This document shows, in pieces, positions 8,117-18,024 of a stretch of DNA of 38,445 bases; position 1 is the first letter of the stretch; every line of letters begins with the position of its first letter. Made by a program: the position numbers and the translations under genes. Under the pieces are notes generated by a model. It worked only from the letters and a program-made list of their open reading frames with translations. It had not been told where the DNA came from and searched no databases. Source of the stretch: Sphingomonadaceae bacterium (GTDB lineage Bacteria > Pseudomonadota > Alphaproteobacteria > Sphingomonadales > Sphingomonadaceae); the NCBI GenBank assembly GCA_002863155.1, contig PKED01000058.1, positions 1 to 38,445 of the forward strand, in the 5' to 3' direction.

Positions 8117-9988
8117 TCACAGCCCGATCCGCGCCATCAGCAGCGCGAGCAGCGAGCGGTCGGCCGCGCTCGGCTGGGCGGGAGCGAGCGCTGCGCATTC
8201 GAGGCAGCGGGCCTGCACCGCCGCCCCCGTCGCCAGCCGGCGGACATCGCCGAGCGCCTGGGCAAAGATCGCCCGCCGCTGCGCCGCGATCCGGGTGAAG
8301 GCGTCGCCGGCATCGCCCTTGTCCTCGTCATCCTTGCTCAGAATATCGTTCAACAGTTTGGCCCAGGCCTCGGGCGGCTTTTCGAGATATTCGGCATGGA
8401 CCTTTTTGGGGCCGAGCCCGGCGCGCCTGGCCGCTTCCTCGATCGCCTCGGGCAGGCCGCCGAAGCGGTCGACCAGGCCGATCTGGCGCGCGGTGCCGCC
8501 GTCCCACACGCGCCCCTGCGCGATCGCGTCGACCTGTTCGGGCGTCTTCTTGCGCGCCTTGGCGACCCGGTCGATGAACTGGGCATAGCCGTTTTCGATG
8601 CCCGCCTGCAGGATCGTGTCGACTTCGCCGTTGAAGCCGCCAAGGATGTCGGGCTGGCCGGAAAGCGGCGACGTCTTCACCCCGTCGGCGGTGATGCCGA
8701 GCTTGGCGAGCGTATTCTCGAAGCTCGGCAGGACCGCGAAAATGCCGATCGAGCCGGTGATCGTGTTGGGTTCGGCAAAGATCGTGTCGCCCGCGGTCGC
8801 CACCCAATAGCCGCCCGACGCGGCGACGCCGCCCATCGACACGACAACCGGCAGCTTGCGCTCCTTGGCCTCCATCACGGCGCGGCGGATCGTCTCCGAC
8901 GCCAGCGCCGATCCGCCCGGCGAATCGACCCGCACCACCAGCGCCTTCAGCGGCTTGTTCTTCAGCCCGTCGCGGATCAGCGCGGCGATCGTGTCGCCGC
9001 CCGCGGTGCCGGCATCGGCCTTGCCGTCGATGATGTCGCCGGCCACGGTCACCACGCCGATCGCGTCGCCGCCGGTCGGCAGCGGATGCGCCTTCAGATA
9101 GGCGTCGTAGCGGATCGCCGCGAAGCCCGTGCTGCTCTTGGCCGGGGCGGCCCCGGCGACGGCGGCAACGCGCTTGTCGAAATCGGCCCGGTCGCCGAGC
9201 TTGTCGACCAGCCCGGCTGCAAGGTTCGACTGCGCGATATTGCCCTTGGCCGCGGTGATGACGCTTGCCGGGCTTTCGAGATAGGGTGCGATCTTCGCCT
9301 TGGGCCGCGCCTTGCTGACCGAATCGCGCCAGTCGGCGGCGATGGTGCTGTAAAGCGCCTGGCTCGCTTCCTTCGATTCGGGCGATTCGTCGGTGCGGGT
9401 ATAGGGCTCGACATAGGACTTGTACTTGCCGACCCGGTAGAGGTGGACGGTGACGCCGAGCTTGTCGATCAGCCCCTTGTAATAAAGCCGCGAACCGCCG
9501 GCGCCGCTGAACAGCGTGCCGCCCATCGGGTTCATCCAGATCTCGCTCGCATTGGCGGCAAGCCGATAGCTGCTGTCCGAATAGGCGGTGGCATAGGCGA
9601 GCACCGGCTTGCCGCTTGCGCGGACCCGGGCGATCGCCGCGCCGACCTCGTTGAGGGCGGCGGGCAGGCCACCGGCAAAGGAATCGAGGTCGAGCACGAC
9701 CGCCTTCACCCGCGCATCGCCCTTCGCCTCGTCGAGCACGCGGATCACGTCGCGCAGGCGATATTCGCGCGGGCCCGAATCGCCGCCGAAGTTGAACTGC
9801 GGCGGTGCCGGCTGTTCGACGATCACGCCGGCAAGGTCGAGCACCAGCGCACCGTCGCGCGCCACCGCCCGGTTGGGCCGCGACGCCAGCGCCGCGAACA
9901 GCGCGCCGAAGAACAGCAGCATGGCGACCAGCACCAGCGCATCCTTGATGCCGACCAACAGCTTCCAAGCGCCCCGCAGCAATTTCAC
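8117..9988 (-). CDS. sppA: Signal peptide peptidase SppA, 67K type
   Basis: A 623-residue inner-membrane serine protease that degrades cleaved signal peptides. One N-terminal transmembrane segment (about residues 16-36) is followed by two peptidase S49 domains, as in the long E. coli-type enzyme. The Ser/Lys dyad can be placed: Lys190 in GKYKSYVEP in the N-terminal domain and Ser391 in GGVAASGGYW in the C-terminal domain, the usual split arrangement. The start is GTG at 9988 with GGAG 8 bases upstream. It is first in the sppA-GNAT-DUF2490 operon and divergent from the MATE gene. Confidence 0.96.
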   Translation of the reverse strand: MKLLRGAWKLLVGIKDALVLVAMLLFFGALFAALASRPNRAVARDGALVLDLAGVIVEQPAPPQFNFGGDSGPREYRLRDVIRVLDEAKGDARVKAVVLDLDSFAGGLPAALNEVGAAIARVRASGKPVLAYATAYSDSSYRLAANASEIWMNPMGGTLFSGAGGSRLYYKGLIDKLGVTVHLYRVGKYKSYVEPYTRTDESPESKEASQALYSTIAADWRDSVSKARPKAKIAPYLESPASVITAAKGNIAQSNLAAGLVDKLGDRADFDKRVAAVAGAAPAKSSTGFAAIRYDAYLKAHPLPTGGDAIGVVTVAGDIIDGKADAGTAGGDTIAALIRDGLKNKPLKALVVRVDSPGGSALASETIRRAVMEAKERKLPVVVSMGGVAASGGYWVATAGDTIFAEPNTITGSIGIFAVLPSFENTLAKLGITADGVKTSPLSGQPDILGGFNGEVDTILQAGIENGYAQFIDRVAKARKKTPEQVDAIAQGRVWDGGTARQIGLVDRFGGLPEAIEEAARRAGLGPKKVHAEYLEKPPEAWAKLLNDILSKDDEDKGDAGDAFTRIAAQRRAIFAQALGDVRRLATGAAVQARCLECAALAPAQPSAADRSLLALLMARIGL

Positions 9989-10141
9989 GTCGCAGTCTCC
10001 ATCACGGCATCGGCGGATGCCCTCTCATATCCCTTTAGCCGCCAGTGTCTGGTTTCAGCAATACGCCTTTATGGCCGGGGACTGCCGGTCCGCACCGGGC
10101 CGCGTGACGATCGCGCTTTGCCGCGCTAGGGGGCATCCGCC

Positions 10142-11557
10142 ATGTCCGCGCCGCCGCCTCTGCCCGCCATCACCGCCGACGCCCCGGCGAGCATCGGCGA
10201 GGAACTGCGCGCGCTGGCCCGGCTCGCGGCGCCGCTGGCGGGTGCCAATCTGGTCCAGATGGCAGTCTACGCGATCGACGTGATCTTCGTTGCCCGGCTG
10301 ACTCCGGTCGATTTTGCGGCGGCGACGCTTGGCGTGTTCCTTTACAGCCTCTGCCTGTGGGCGATGCTCGGGCTGGCGACGGCCTGCGCGCCGATCATCG
10401 CCGCCGAGCTCGGCCGCCGCGCGCATGCGGTGCGCGAAGTGCGGCGCTCGTTCCGGATGGCACTCTGGCTGTCGGTCATCGTGTCGCTGCCGCTGGTCGT
10501 GATGCTGGCGCATGGCGAAACGATCTTTCGCCTCGCCGGGCAGGATCCGCGGGTCGCCGCGCGGGCGGGCGATTTCCTCGACATCCTGCTGGTCGCACTG
10601 GTGCCGAGCATTGCCGCCGGCGTGATGCGCACCGTTGCCGCAGCACTCGGCCGCCCCGGCTGGGCGCTGGTCGTCACCGGCATGGCGCTGGCGGTCGGCG
10701 CGTTCGGCAACTGGGCGCTGGTGTTCGGCAATGCCGGCTTCCCCGCGCTCGGGCTGGAAGGCTCGGCGATCGCCAGCGTCGTCACCACGCTGGCGATGGT
10801 CGCGGCCTTTGCCGCGATCCTGATGCTCGATCCCCGATTGCGGCGCTACCGGCTGTTCGGCCGCTGGTGGCGCCCCGAATGGCCGCGCCTGGTGGAGATA
10901 TTCCGGCTCGGCCTGCCGATCGCGCTTGCCTTCACCCTCGAAGGGTCGCTGTTCGGCGGCGCGGCGATCCTGATGGGGCTGATCAGCGTGGCGGCGGTCG
11001 CCGCGCACGCGGTCGCGCTCAACATCGCCGCGATCGCGTTCCAGATCCCGCTCGGCATCGGCCAGGCGGCAACGATCCGGGTCGGCATGGCTTATGGCGC
11101 GCGCGACCCGGCCTGGATCGGGCGGGCAGGCACCGCCGCGATCATGGCGGGAATCGGTGTGATGACCCTGACCGCAGCGACGATCTGGCTCGCGCCGTCG
11201 CTGCTGGTCTCCGCCTATCTCGATCTCGACGCACCCGCCAATGCGCAGACGGTGCCGCTGGCGATCCGTTTCCTGGCGGTCGCGGCGATGTTCCAGCTGC
11301 TCGACGGCGCGCAGGTCGTGCTGGCGGGCGCCCTGCGCGGCCTGCAGGACACCCGCGTGCCGATGCTGATCGCGGGTTTCGGCTATTGGGTGGTCGGCTT
11401 CGGGACCAGCATCGCGCTCGGCTTCTGGACAAAGCTCGAGGGCGTCGGCGTCTGGATCGGCCTGGCCGCCGGGCTGCTCGCGGTGTCGATCCTGCTGTTC
11501 TGGCGATGGCGCGCACGCACGAGACTTGGCCTGGTTCCAGGACCCTCCACCGCTTAA
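10142..11557 (+). CDS. MATE family efflux transporter
   Basis: A 471-residue inner-membrane antiporter of the multidrug and toxic compound extrusion family, with about twelve hydrophobic helices in two repeats. The family features are the N-terminal LARLAAPLAGANLVQMAVYAID region (with the usual membrane-embedded Asp in helix 1-2), the GLGTA-like segment read here as GLATACAPIIAAELG, and the second half AFTLEGSLFGGAAILMGLI. It probably exports cationic compounds coupled to Na+ or H+; substrates are unknown. The start is supported by AGGGGG 8 bases upstream. It stands alone between sppA (divergent) and groES. Confidence 0.92.
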   Translation: MSAPPPLPAITADAPASIGEELRALARLAAPLAGANLVQMAVYAIDVIFVARLTPVDFAAATLGVFLYSLCLWAMLGLATACAPIIAAELGRRAHAVREVRRSFRMALWLSVIVSLPLVVMLAHGETIFRLAGQDPRVAARAGDFLDILLVALVPSIAAGVMRTVAAALGRPGWALVVTGMALAVGAFGNWALVFGNAGFPALGLEGSAIASVVTTLAMVAAFAAILMLDPRLRRYRLFGRWWRPEWPRLVEIFRLGLPIALAFTLEGSLFGGAAILMGLISVAAVAAHAVALNIAAIAFQIPLGIGQAATIRVGMAYGARDPAWIGRAGTAAIMAGIGVMTLTAATIWLAPSLLVSAYLDLDAPANAQTVPLAIRFLAVAAMFQLLDGAQVVLAGALRGLQDTRVPMLIAGFGYWVVGFGTSIALGFWTKLEGVGVWIGLAAGLLAVSILLFWRWRARTRLGLVPGPSTA

Positions 11558-11571
11558 CCATTTTTTGTGCC

Positions 11572-11600
11572 CGCCCGTCGCCGTCAACGGTTGACGGGCG
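11572..11600 (+). other. Overlapping dyads upstream of groES
   Basis: Two inverted repeats share this stretch. One pairs CGCCCGTC (11572-11579) with GACGGGCG (11593-11600). The other is the 17-base dyad CCGTCAAC-G-GTTGACGG (11581-11597). They are mutually exclusive as hairpins. The first could be a weak terminator for the MATE gene, but no T-run follows. The second covers the candidate groESL -35 hexamer TTGACG and could be an operator. Confidence 0.5.
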
Positions 11601-11619
11601 ATGAACGGATGCACATATG
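11591..11619 (+). promoter_or_regulatory. Candidate groESL promoter
   Basis: TTGACG (11591-11596) and CATATG (11614-11619) are separated by 17 bases. Transcription would start about 7 bases further on, exactly at the first CIRCE arm (11627), which is the usual layout for HrcA-controlled groESL operons. A heat-shock sigma factor could use overlapping sequences, but no clear RpoH consensus is visible. Confidence 0.5.
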
Positions 11620-11626
11620 CGCCGTG

Positions 11627-11653
11627 TTGGCACTCCCAAGAGGTGAGTGCCAC
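11627..11653 (+). promoter_or_regulatory. CIRCE operator (HrcA binding site)
   Basis: The sequence is TTGGCACTC, nine bases, GAGTGCCAC. The arms match in 8 of 9 positions and agree closely with the CIRCE consensus TTAGCACTC-N9-GAGTGCTAA. It lies 35 bases before the groES start in the leader. By established knowledge, the HrcA repressor binds this element and releases it when GroEL is occupied by unfolded protein. hrcA itself is not in the window. Confidence 0.93.
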
Positions 11654-11688
11654 CAGCCTTATCAACCCATGAAGAAAGGATGGAGAGC

Positions 11689-11976
11689 ATGAACTTTCGT
11701 CCCCTCCACGACCGCGTGCTCGTTCGCCGCGTTGAAGCCGAAGAGAAGACCGCGGGCGGGATCATCATCCCCGATACCGCCAAGGAAAAGCCGCAGGAAG
11801 GCGAAGTCGTCTCGGTCGGCACCGGCACCCGCGCCGATGACGGCAAGGTCACGCCGCTCGACGTGAAGGCAGGCGACAAGATCCTGTTCGGCAAATGGTC
11901 GGGCACCGAAGTCAAGGTCGGCGGCGAAGACCTGCTGATCATGAAGGAATCGGACATTCTGGGCATCGTCGGCTGA
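11689..11976 (+). CDS. groES: Co-chaperonin GroES
   Basis: A 95-residue cytosolic co-chaperonin that caps the GroEL cage as a heptameric lid. It has the typical N-terminus [13 protein letters not shown], the mobile loop [23 protein letters not shown] that contacts GroEL, and the C-terminus ESDILGIVG. The ATG at 11689 is chosen over the in-frame 11647 because AAAGGA lies 8 bases upstream and the N-terminus is then canonical; the longer form would start inside the CIRCE arm. It is followed by groEL after 85 bases, with shared CIRCE control. Confidence 0.98.
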   Translation: MNFRPLHDRVLVRRVEAEEKTAGGIIIPDTAKEKPQEGEVVSVGTGTRADDGKVTPLDVKAGDKILFGKWSGTEVKVGGEDLLIMKESDILGIVG

Positions 11977-12049
11977 CATGCCCCGGCCCCGGCGCGATCC
12001 GTCCGGGACCATCCGCAACCTGCAACTTCCGCAACTTCACTCAATCTGA

Positions 12050-13705
<1,656 letters not shown>

Positions 13706-13833
13706 TCCGAAGGGCGGCCTGCGCTACATTGGCGCAGGACCCGCCCGAGGACGGACGGCGGGTCGGCGCAGCCCGACCCGACCGACGGATCCCGGCTTTG
13801 CCGGGACCGTGCTCGCCAACGACCGAAAACAGC

Positions 13834-13865
13834 AAAGGGCCGGGGGAGCGATCCCCCGGCCCTTT
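13834..13865. terminator. Intrinsic terminator after groEL, shared with convergent gene
   Basis: A perfect 14-bp stem, AAAGGGCCGGGGGA with TCCCCCGGCCCTTT, closes a GCGA loop. The short T tail is CCCTTTCG on the plus strand and CCCTTTGCTGTTTTC on the minus strand. Lying between groEL and the convergent membrane-protein gene, it probably stops transcription from both sides, more strongly from the minus strand. Confidence 0.88.
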
Positions 13866-13893
13866 CGCGCTTCTCCTGCCGAGGTGGGCAGCA

Positions 13894-15735
13894 TCACAGC
13901 GTGCAGTTGTGTCGCTTGACGTCGCTCATGATCACCGCCTGCCAGCTGCCGTTGATCGTGGATGACGGCTGGTCGGGTGCACGGAACTCGCTGATCGGCA
14001 CGCCCATGCTGACAAGCGTGACGACGAAGCCCGTATTCACTTTCTGGCCGCGCCACAGCGCGCTGTATTTGCCCGGGTTCGGGTCTCGCCAGCGGCGGCT
14101 GGTCGCGGTCAGTCTCTGCTTGGCGGCGATGATCGGCGCGAGCGCGCGCCGTCCCGGAGGGCCGATGCGACACAGCGCGGCAACGGCGGCGTTGATCCCC
14201 TCCGACGCGTTGGAGCGTGCATAGCTGTCGTCCTCGATGCCCGCGACCCGCTCGGCACCAAGGGTGACGATGTCGGTCAGCAGCGGCACCGCCGCCGCCC
14301 CGCCCGCATCGAGCTTGCCGATGATCCTGTCGGCGCGCGCGGCAATGACCGGGTCGCGCAGGATGTCCGTGAGCGACGAAGGCGGCGACACAAACCAGGT
14401 TTCAGGCATATTGGCGATGATCGAGTTCAGCGCATGATGAGGAAAGCTGCCACTGTCGCTCGACGGCAGCCTTGCAAGCCTTGCGACCGCACTGTCGCCG
14501 ATTACCGCATAGTCGGCGCCGAGCATCTTCGCTATTTCGTAGCGCGGCTCGATCTTGGTGAAGCGGTCATCACCGATTGCCCGCGCAAGCAGCGCCGCGT
14601 CGCCGGGCCTCGCCCCGTTCCGGGCGATGTCGACCATCACCGAATTGGCGAGCAGTAGCCCGGCATCGTCGCGCTCGCGCCGCGGATCGGCGAGTGCCGC
14701 CGCAAGCAGCTCGCGCATCCGCAGCGGCGATGTCCCTTCAGGCAGTTCGGCGTTGAACGCGACGAGGCTGCGCAGTGCCGCCACGCTGCTCCAGGTCCAG
14801 CGCCCTTCGCCGACCGTCTTTCGGTCCCAGCGCCAATGCATGTTCTCAAATCCACCGGTGAACTCGGGGGCCAGCGGTATCGACAGCAATTGCGCATGGG
14901 TATTGGTGAAACGGCCTGTCGGTCGCATCTCGCCCCTGCGGTGATGGTACACGGTGATACGCTCACCTTCCGCCTTGCCCGGCGCGAGCGACCATGGCCC
15001 AATGAAGCGGTCCCGCGACAGCGCAACCCGCTCGATCGTCCAGTCTGGACGGATGGGCCCGTTGAAACTTACAAGGCAGTCGCCCCCCGCGACCCGCGCC
15101 TCGACGATTTCCTTCAGGCCGGGCGGCGACGGAAAGCGCATCGCCCCGCCCTGCTGTGCCCGATCGGGCCAACCGTTCCATTTGAGCGAATCGCCCGAAT
15201 AGGTAAATGGCGGACACACGTCGCGCCGCTCGATCGTGAAGGCTTGTCCGGGTTTGCCGATCTGGCCGGCATAGACGATCCGGGCATTGCGATTGTACAG
15301 CAGCCTGAGGCACAGATCGTCGCAGCTATTGTCGCGCTGATGCCAGCCGCCCGTCGCCTCGTCGCGTACCAGTACCACCGTTCCGCCGATCGGCAGCGGG
15401 CGCGCGGGCCGGATGTCGCTCGCGATCGCGATCGCCAAGCTGGCGTTGGTGACGGCATTGCTGAGAGTGGGCACGCCTGCGCCGACGAGAATCGGGCCTG
15501 CCAGCGCCAAGGGGGCAGCCGCCCACCAGCCAAGGCCGATACGGCGCGCAGCGGCATAAGGGACTGCGAACAGCCATCCATACATCGCAACTAAGGGCGA
15601 AAGGCCCAGGATCAACCCGGGTATAATCAGAAGGAACAGGCCGATGACGACAAGCGCAGGGATCGCGAGTGCGACGCAGGCCAGCGCCGTCACGCCGAGC
15701 AGCACCAACAGGCAAGTCTTCTCAGCGCCGCTCAT
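13894..15735 (-). CDS. Hypothetical membrane protein of unknown function
   Basis: A 613-residue protein starting at ATG 15735. The first 100 or so residues contain about three strongly hydrophobic helices (from CLLVLLGVTALACVALAI to WWAAAPLALAGPILVGAGV), so the N-terminus is in the inner membrane. The rest is a large, mostly hydrophilic domain with paired cysteines early on (NSCDDLC, RRDVCPPF) and, towards the C-terminus, Ala/Leu-rich helical stretches that resemble HEAT-type repeats (MRELLAAALADPRRERDD, GDAALLARAIGD, GINAAVAALCRIG). I recognise no named family. An IS element sits 28 bases upstream, and the transposase frame ends in an ATGA overlap with this start, so native expression may be altered. 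Confidence 0.75.
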   Translation of the reverse strand: MSGAEKTCLLVLLGVTALACVALAIPALVVIGLFLLIIPGLILGLSPLVAMYGWLFAVPYAAARRIGLGWWAAAPLALAGPILVGAGVPTLSNAVTNASLAIAIASDIRPARPLPIGGTVVLVRDEATGGWHQRDNSCDDLCLRLLYNRNARIVYAGQIGKPGQAFTIERRDVCPPFTYSGDSLKWNGWPDRAQQGGAMRFPSPPGLKEIVEARVAGGDCLVSFNGPIRPDWTIERVALSRDRFIGPWSLAPGKAEGERITVYHHRRGEMRPTGRFTNTHAQLLSIPLAPEFTGGFENMHWRWDRKTVGEGRWTWSSVAALRSLVAFNAELPEGTSPLRMRELLAAALADPRRERDDAGLLLANSVMVDIARNGARPGDAALLARAIGDDRFTKIEPRYEIAKMLGADYAVIGDSAVARLARLPSSDSGSFPHHALNSIIANMPETWFVSPPSSLTDILRDPVIAARADRIIGKLDAGGAAAVPLLTDIVTLGAERVAGIEDDSYARSNASEGINAAVAALCRIGPPGRRALAPIIAAKQRLTATSRRWRDPNPGKYSALWRGQKVNTGFVVTLVSMGVPISEFRAPDQPSSTINGSWQAVIMSDVKRHNCTL

Positions 15736-16534
15736 ACCGTGCGCGGTAACCGACAATAACTAGGGTCGAGACTCAATCGCAGCCAGAATGCCACAGCGGC
15801 AGCGAGGCTTACGGCTGAGAGGAAGTTTCTGGCTAGCTTGTCGTATCGGGTAGCGATGCGGCGGAAGTCCTTGAGGCGGCAGAACATGGCCTCGACCCGC
15901 CAGCGGTCCTTGTAGCGCCGTTCGTCATACTGGATCGGACGCTTGCGGTTGCGCCTTCCGGGGATGACGGGGATGGTGCCCTGTTCACGCAAGGCAGCCC
16001 TGATGCGATTGGCGTCGTAGCCACGGTCGGCGATCACCCGTTTCATGCCGATAGTTTCACCGATCAGCAGGTCCGCGCCCTTCATGTCAGATGTGTTGCC
16101 CGGAGTCAGGATGAGGCGGAGTGGTCGCCCGAGGACATCGACAAGGGCGTGGATCTTCGTCGTCCGGCCGCCACGCGAGATGCCAATGGCATTGGCCCGC
16201 GCCCCCCTTTTGCGCCACCGGCGCTGCGGTGGGCCTTGATGTAGCTGCTGTCGATCTGACCGGTCTCCGCGATCCAGCCTTCCTCGGTCAGCGCCGCCAG
16301 GATGCGGGTCCAGATGCCCCGGCGGCTCCACCTGTTCCAGCGGTTGTAGATGGTCGTCGATGGGCCATATTCGGTGGGGCAATCGGCCCAACGGCCACCG
16401 CACCTGAGCATGTGCACGATGCCCGAGATAACGCGCCGGTCATCAACTCGTCGCGCTCCGGGCTGGTTCTGCGGCAGGTGAGGCTCGATCGCAGCCCACG
16501 CCTCATCCGACAGCCAGAACAACGAACGCGACAT
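15732..16534 (-). CDS. IS5-family transposase in two frames (-1 frameshift)
   Basis: A DDE transposase read in two overlapping frames. The first, from ATG 16534 (AGGAGG 8 bases upstream), begins MSRSLFWLSDEAWAAIEPHLP and carries the first catalytic Asp in GQIDSSYIKAH. The second frame carries the next Asp in VIADRGYDANRIR and the catalytic Glu in WRVEAMFCRLKDFRR. The join is at the minus-strand run AAAAGGGGGG (16211-16202), a plausible -1 slippery site. Two-frame transposases of this kind are well known in the IS5 family (IS427-like). The second frame has no stop inside the element and reads nine codons into flanking DNA before TGA at 15732-15734. Translated through the shift, it would be about 267 residues. 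Confidence 0.88.
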
Positions 16535-16615
16535 ACCCAAAGCCTCCTGTCTCAGCGGAGACTCCCTGAATCAATATGCGCGCCAAATTTCAAGAGGCTG
16601 ATTGGGTTTGGACCC
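15763..16615 (-). mobile_element. IS5-family insertion sequence, 853 bp
   Basis: The ends are defined by imperfect terminal inverted repeats: GGGTCGAGACTCAATC at 15763 and, on the other strand from 16615, GGGTCCAAACCCAATC (13 of 16 identical). Each end is flanked by TA (15761-15762 and 16616-16617), a 2-bp target duplication. Size, DDE transposase in two frames and TA target fit the IS427-like group of IS5. It appears intact. It separates the beta-hydroxylase-like gene from the 613-residue membrane protein gene, all on the minus strand. Confidence 0.88.
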
Positions 16616-16670
16616 TAAAAGGCAGTTACTGTGGTTTTGGGTATAGTCGCCTCGCCCAAATGCGAAGTGT

Positions 16671-17264
16671 TCACGCCCGCAGCATCGCCCGCAACCAGTC
16701 GTTCGCCAGCACGTCGATCACCAGGTGCACGCGGTCGCTGTCACCCTCGTTCGTCGCCTCATGTGTATCGCTCAGCCGCAGATACCAGAGCTCGCCCGGC
16801 AGCATCGTCACCGGCACGCCGTTCAGCACGAAGCGAACGTGCGGATTGGTGGAGACCGGCAAGTGAAGCCGCGCGCGTCCTGCCTCTGCCGCAAGGTCGA
16901 GATCGTCGTGGGGCAGGATCGCGGCACCCGCCCCAAGCCGCATCAGCCGCACGCTGTGAACCGGGCATTCCAGCGCCGCCACCGCCGCGCGCATCGCGGG
17001 CACGCGCGCCATCAGCGGTGTGTCGACCCAATCCGTCGCGGTCGGGTTGGCGTAGATCAGCCGGATGGGATGGGTCTCGCCCGCCGCGGCCCGGAGCGCG
17101 ATCGCCGACCAGTCGCCGCGATAATTGTCGCGCACAAAATGCGGCTGCCAGGGATCGCGCTCGATCCGCGCGAGATCGGCGACGAGTTCTGCCGGATCGA
17201 ACGCCAACGGCAACCGCTTGCGATCGGGAAGGGCATCGGCAGGGATCGCAGCGAAGCTTGCCAT
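16671..17264 (-). CDS. Aspartyl/asparaginyl beta-hydroxylase domain protein
   Basis: A 197-residue protein resembling the catalytic domain of aspartyl/asparaginyl beta-hydroxylases, Fe(II)/2-oxoglutarate oxygenases. The iron-binding HxD is seen in ILPHDDLDL; the strand ARLHLPVSTNPHVRFVLNG and the segment PGELWYLRLSDTHEATNEG with the following RVHLVID give the second His and the 2-oxoglutarate-binding basic residue. The substrate is unknown; bacterial members are often stand-alone. The ATG at 17264 is preferred to 17300 because it places the conserved region at the usual distance. It is divergent from the HAD gene. The IS insertion lies 55 bases after its stop. Confidence 0.85.
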   Translation of the reverse strand: MASFAAIPADALPDRKRLPLAFDPAELVADLARIERDPWQPHFVRDNYRGDWSAIALRAAAGETHPIRLIYANPTATDWVDTPLMARVPAMRAAVAALECPVHSVRLMRLGAGAAILPHDDLDLAAEAGRARLHLPVSTNPHVRFVLNGVPVTMLPGELWYLRLSDTHEATNEGDSDRVHLVIDVLANDWLRAMLRA

Positions 17265-17364
17265 CAGGCGGAGGCTAGGCGCGCGTGTCTCGGGCGACAA
17301 CGCCCTTTCGCTTCGACGCCCGCTTGGCTAACGCTCAGGTCATGCAGCCGCGCCGCCCCGTCGC

Positions 17365-18024
17365 ATGATCCGCCTCGCCATTTTCGATTGCGACGGCACG
17401 CTGGTCGACAGCCAGCACAATATCTGCGCAGCCATGGAAGAAGCCTTTGCGCTGAACGCGCTGGTCGCGCCGCCGCGCAACGCGATCCGGCGGATCGTCG
17501 GGCTGAGCCTGGTCGAGGCGATGCGGATGCTCCTGCCCGAGGCGGAGGACGCGCTGCATCGCCAGATCGCCCAGGATTACAAGGATGCCTTTTTCCGGCT
17601 GCGATCAACGGGCGCGATGGCCGAGGAGCCGTTGTACGACGGCATCGCCGAGCTGCTTGCCGCGCTGTCGACGCAAGGATGGCTGCTCGGCGTCGCCACG
17701 GGCAAGTCCGATCGCGGGCTGGCGCATATCCTGGCCCATCACGGCATCGCCGACCGCTTCATCACGCTGCAAACCGCCGACCGTCATCCGTCCAAGCCGC
17801 ATCCGTCGATGATCGAGACAGCGATGCGCGACGCGGGCGCGGCGATCGATGCGACCGCGATGATCGGCGACACCAGCTTCGACATGGCGATGGCGCGCGC
17901 GGCGGGCGCGCGGGCGATCGGCGTCGCCTGGGGCTATCACCCGCCCGAGGAGCTGTTGGCGGCCGGCGCCGATATCGTCGTCGACCAGGTCGACGCGCTG
18001 GCCGCGGCACTGGAGCGGGCATGA
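17365..18024 (+). CDS. HAD-IA hydrolase, phosphoglycolate phosphatase-like
   Basis: A 219-residue cytosolic HAD phosphatase. Motif I FDCDGTLVDS has the nucleophile Asp8 and general acid Asp10; a helical cap follows; motif II is GVATGKSDRGL, motif III HPSKPHPSM, motif IV MIGDTSFDMAMA. This is the phosphoglycolate phosphatase/beta-phosphoglucomutase-like subfamily, but the substrate is not determinable. The stop overlaps the next start in ATGA, so it heads a three-gene operon with a small membrane protein and the ATP12 chaperone. In sphingomonads such a HAD gene commonly precedes ATP12, as I recall. Confidence 0.9.
   Translation: MIRLAIFDCDGTLVDSQHNICAAMEEAFALNALVAPPRNAIRRIVGLSLVEAMRMLLPEAEDALHRQIAQDYKDAFFRLRSTGAMAEEPLYDGIAELLAALSTQGWLLGVATGKSDRGLAHILAHHGIADRFITLQTADRHPSKPHPSMIETAMRDAGAAIDATAMIGDTSFDMAMARAAGARAIGVAWGYHPPEELLAAGADIVVDQVDALAAALERA

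Noticed and set aside
8054..10129. A 691-codon plus-strand open frame over sppA
   Set aside because: It is an antisense shadow in GC-rich DNA: Arg/Ala/Asp-rich, without domains or membrane segments, while the minus strand encodes a complete SppA with its Ser/Lys dyad.
10055..11665. A 536-codon minus-strand open frame over the MATE gene
   Set aside because: Low-complexity Arg/His/Gln-rich translation and the full MATE protein on the plus strand show it is a shadow.
13706..13833. Possible small gene between groEL and the terminator
   Set aside because: Frames here have no ribosome-binding site or protein-like character and lie in the groEL 3' untranslated region.
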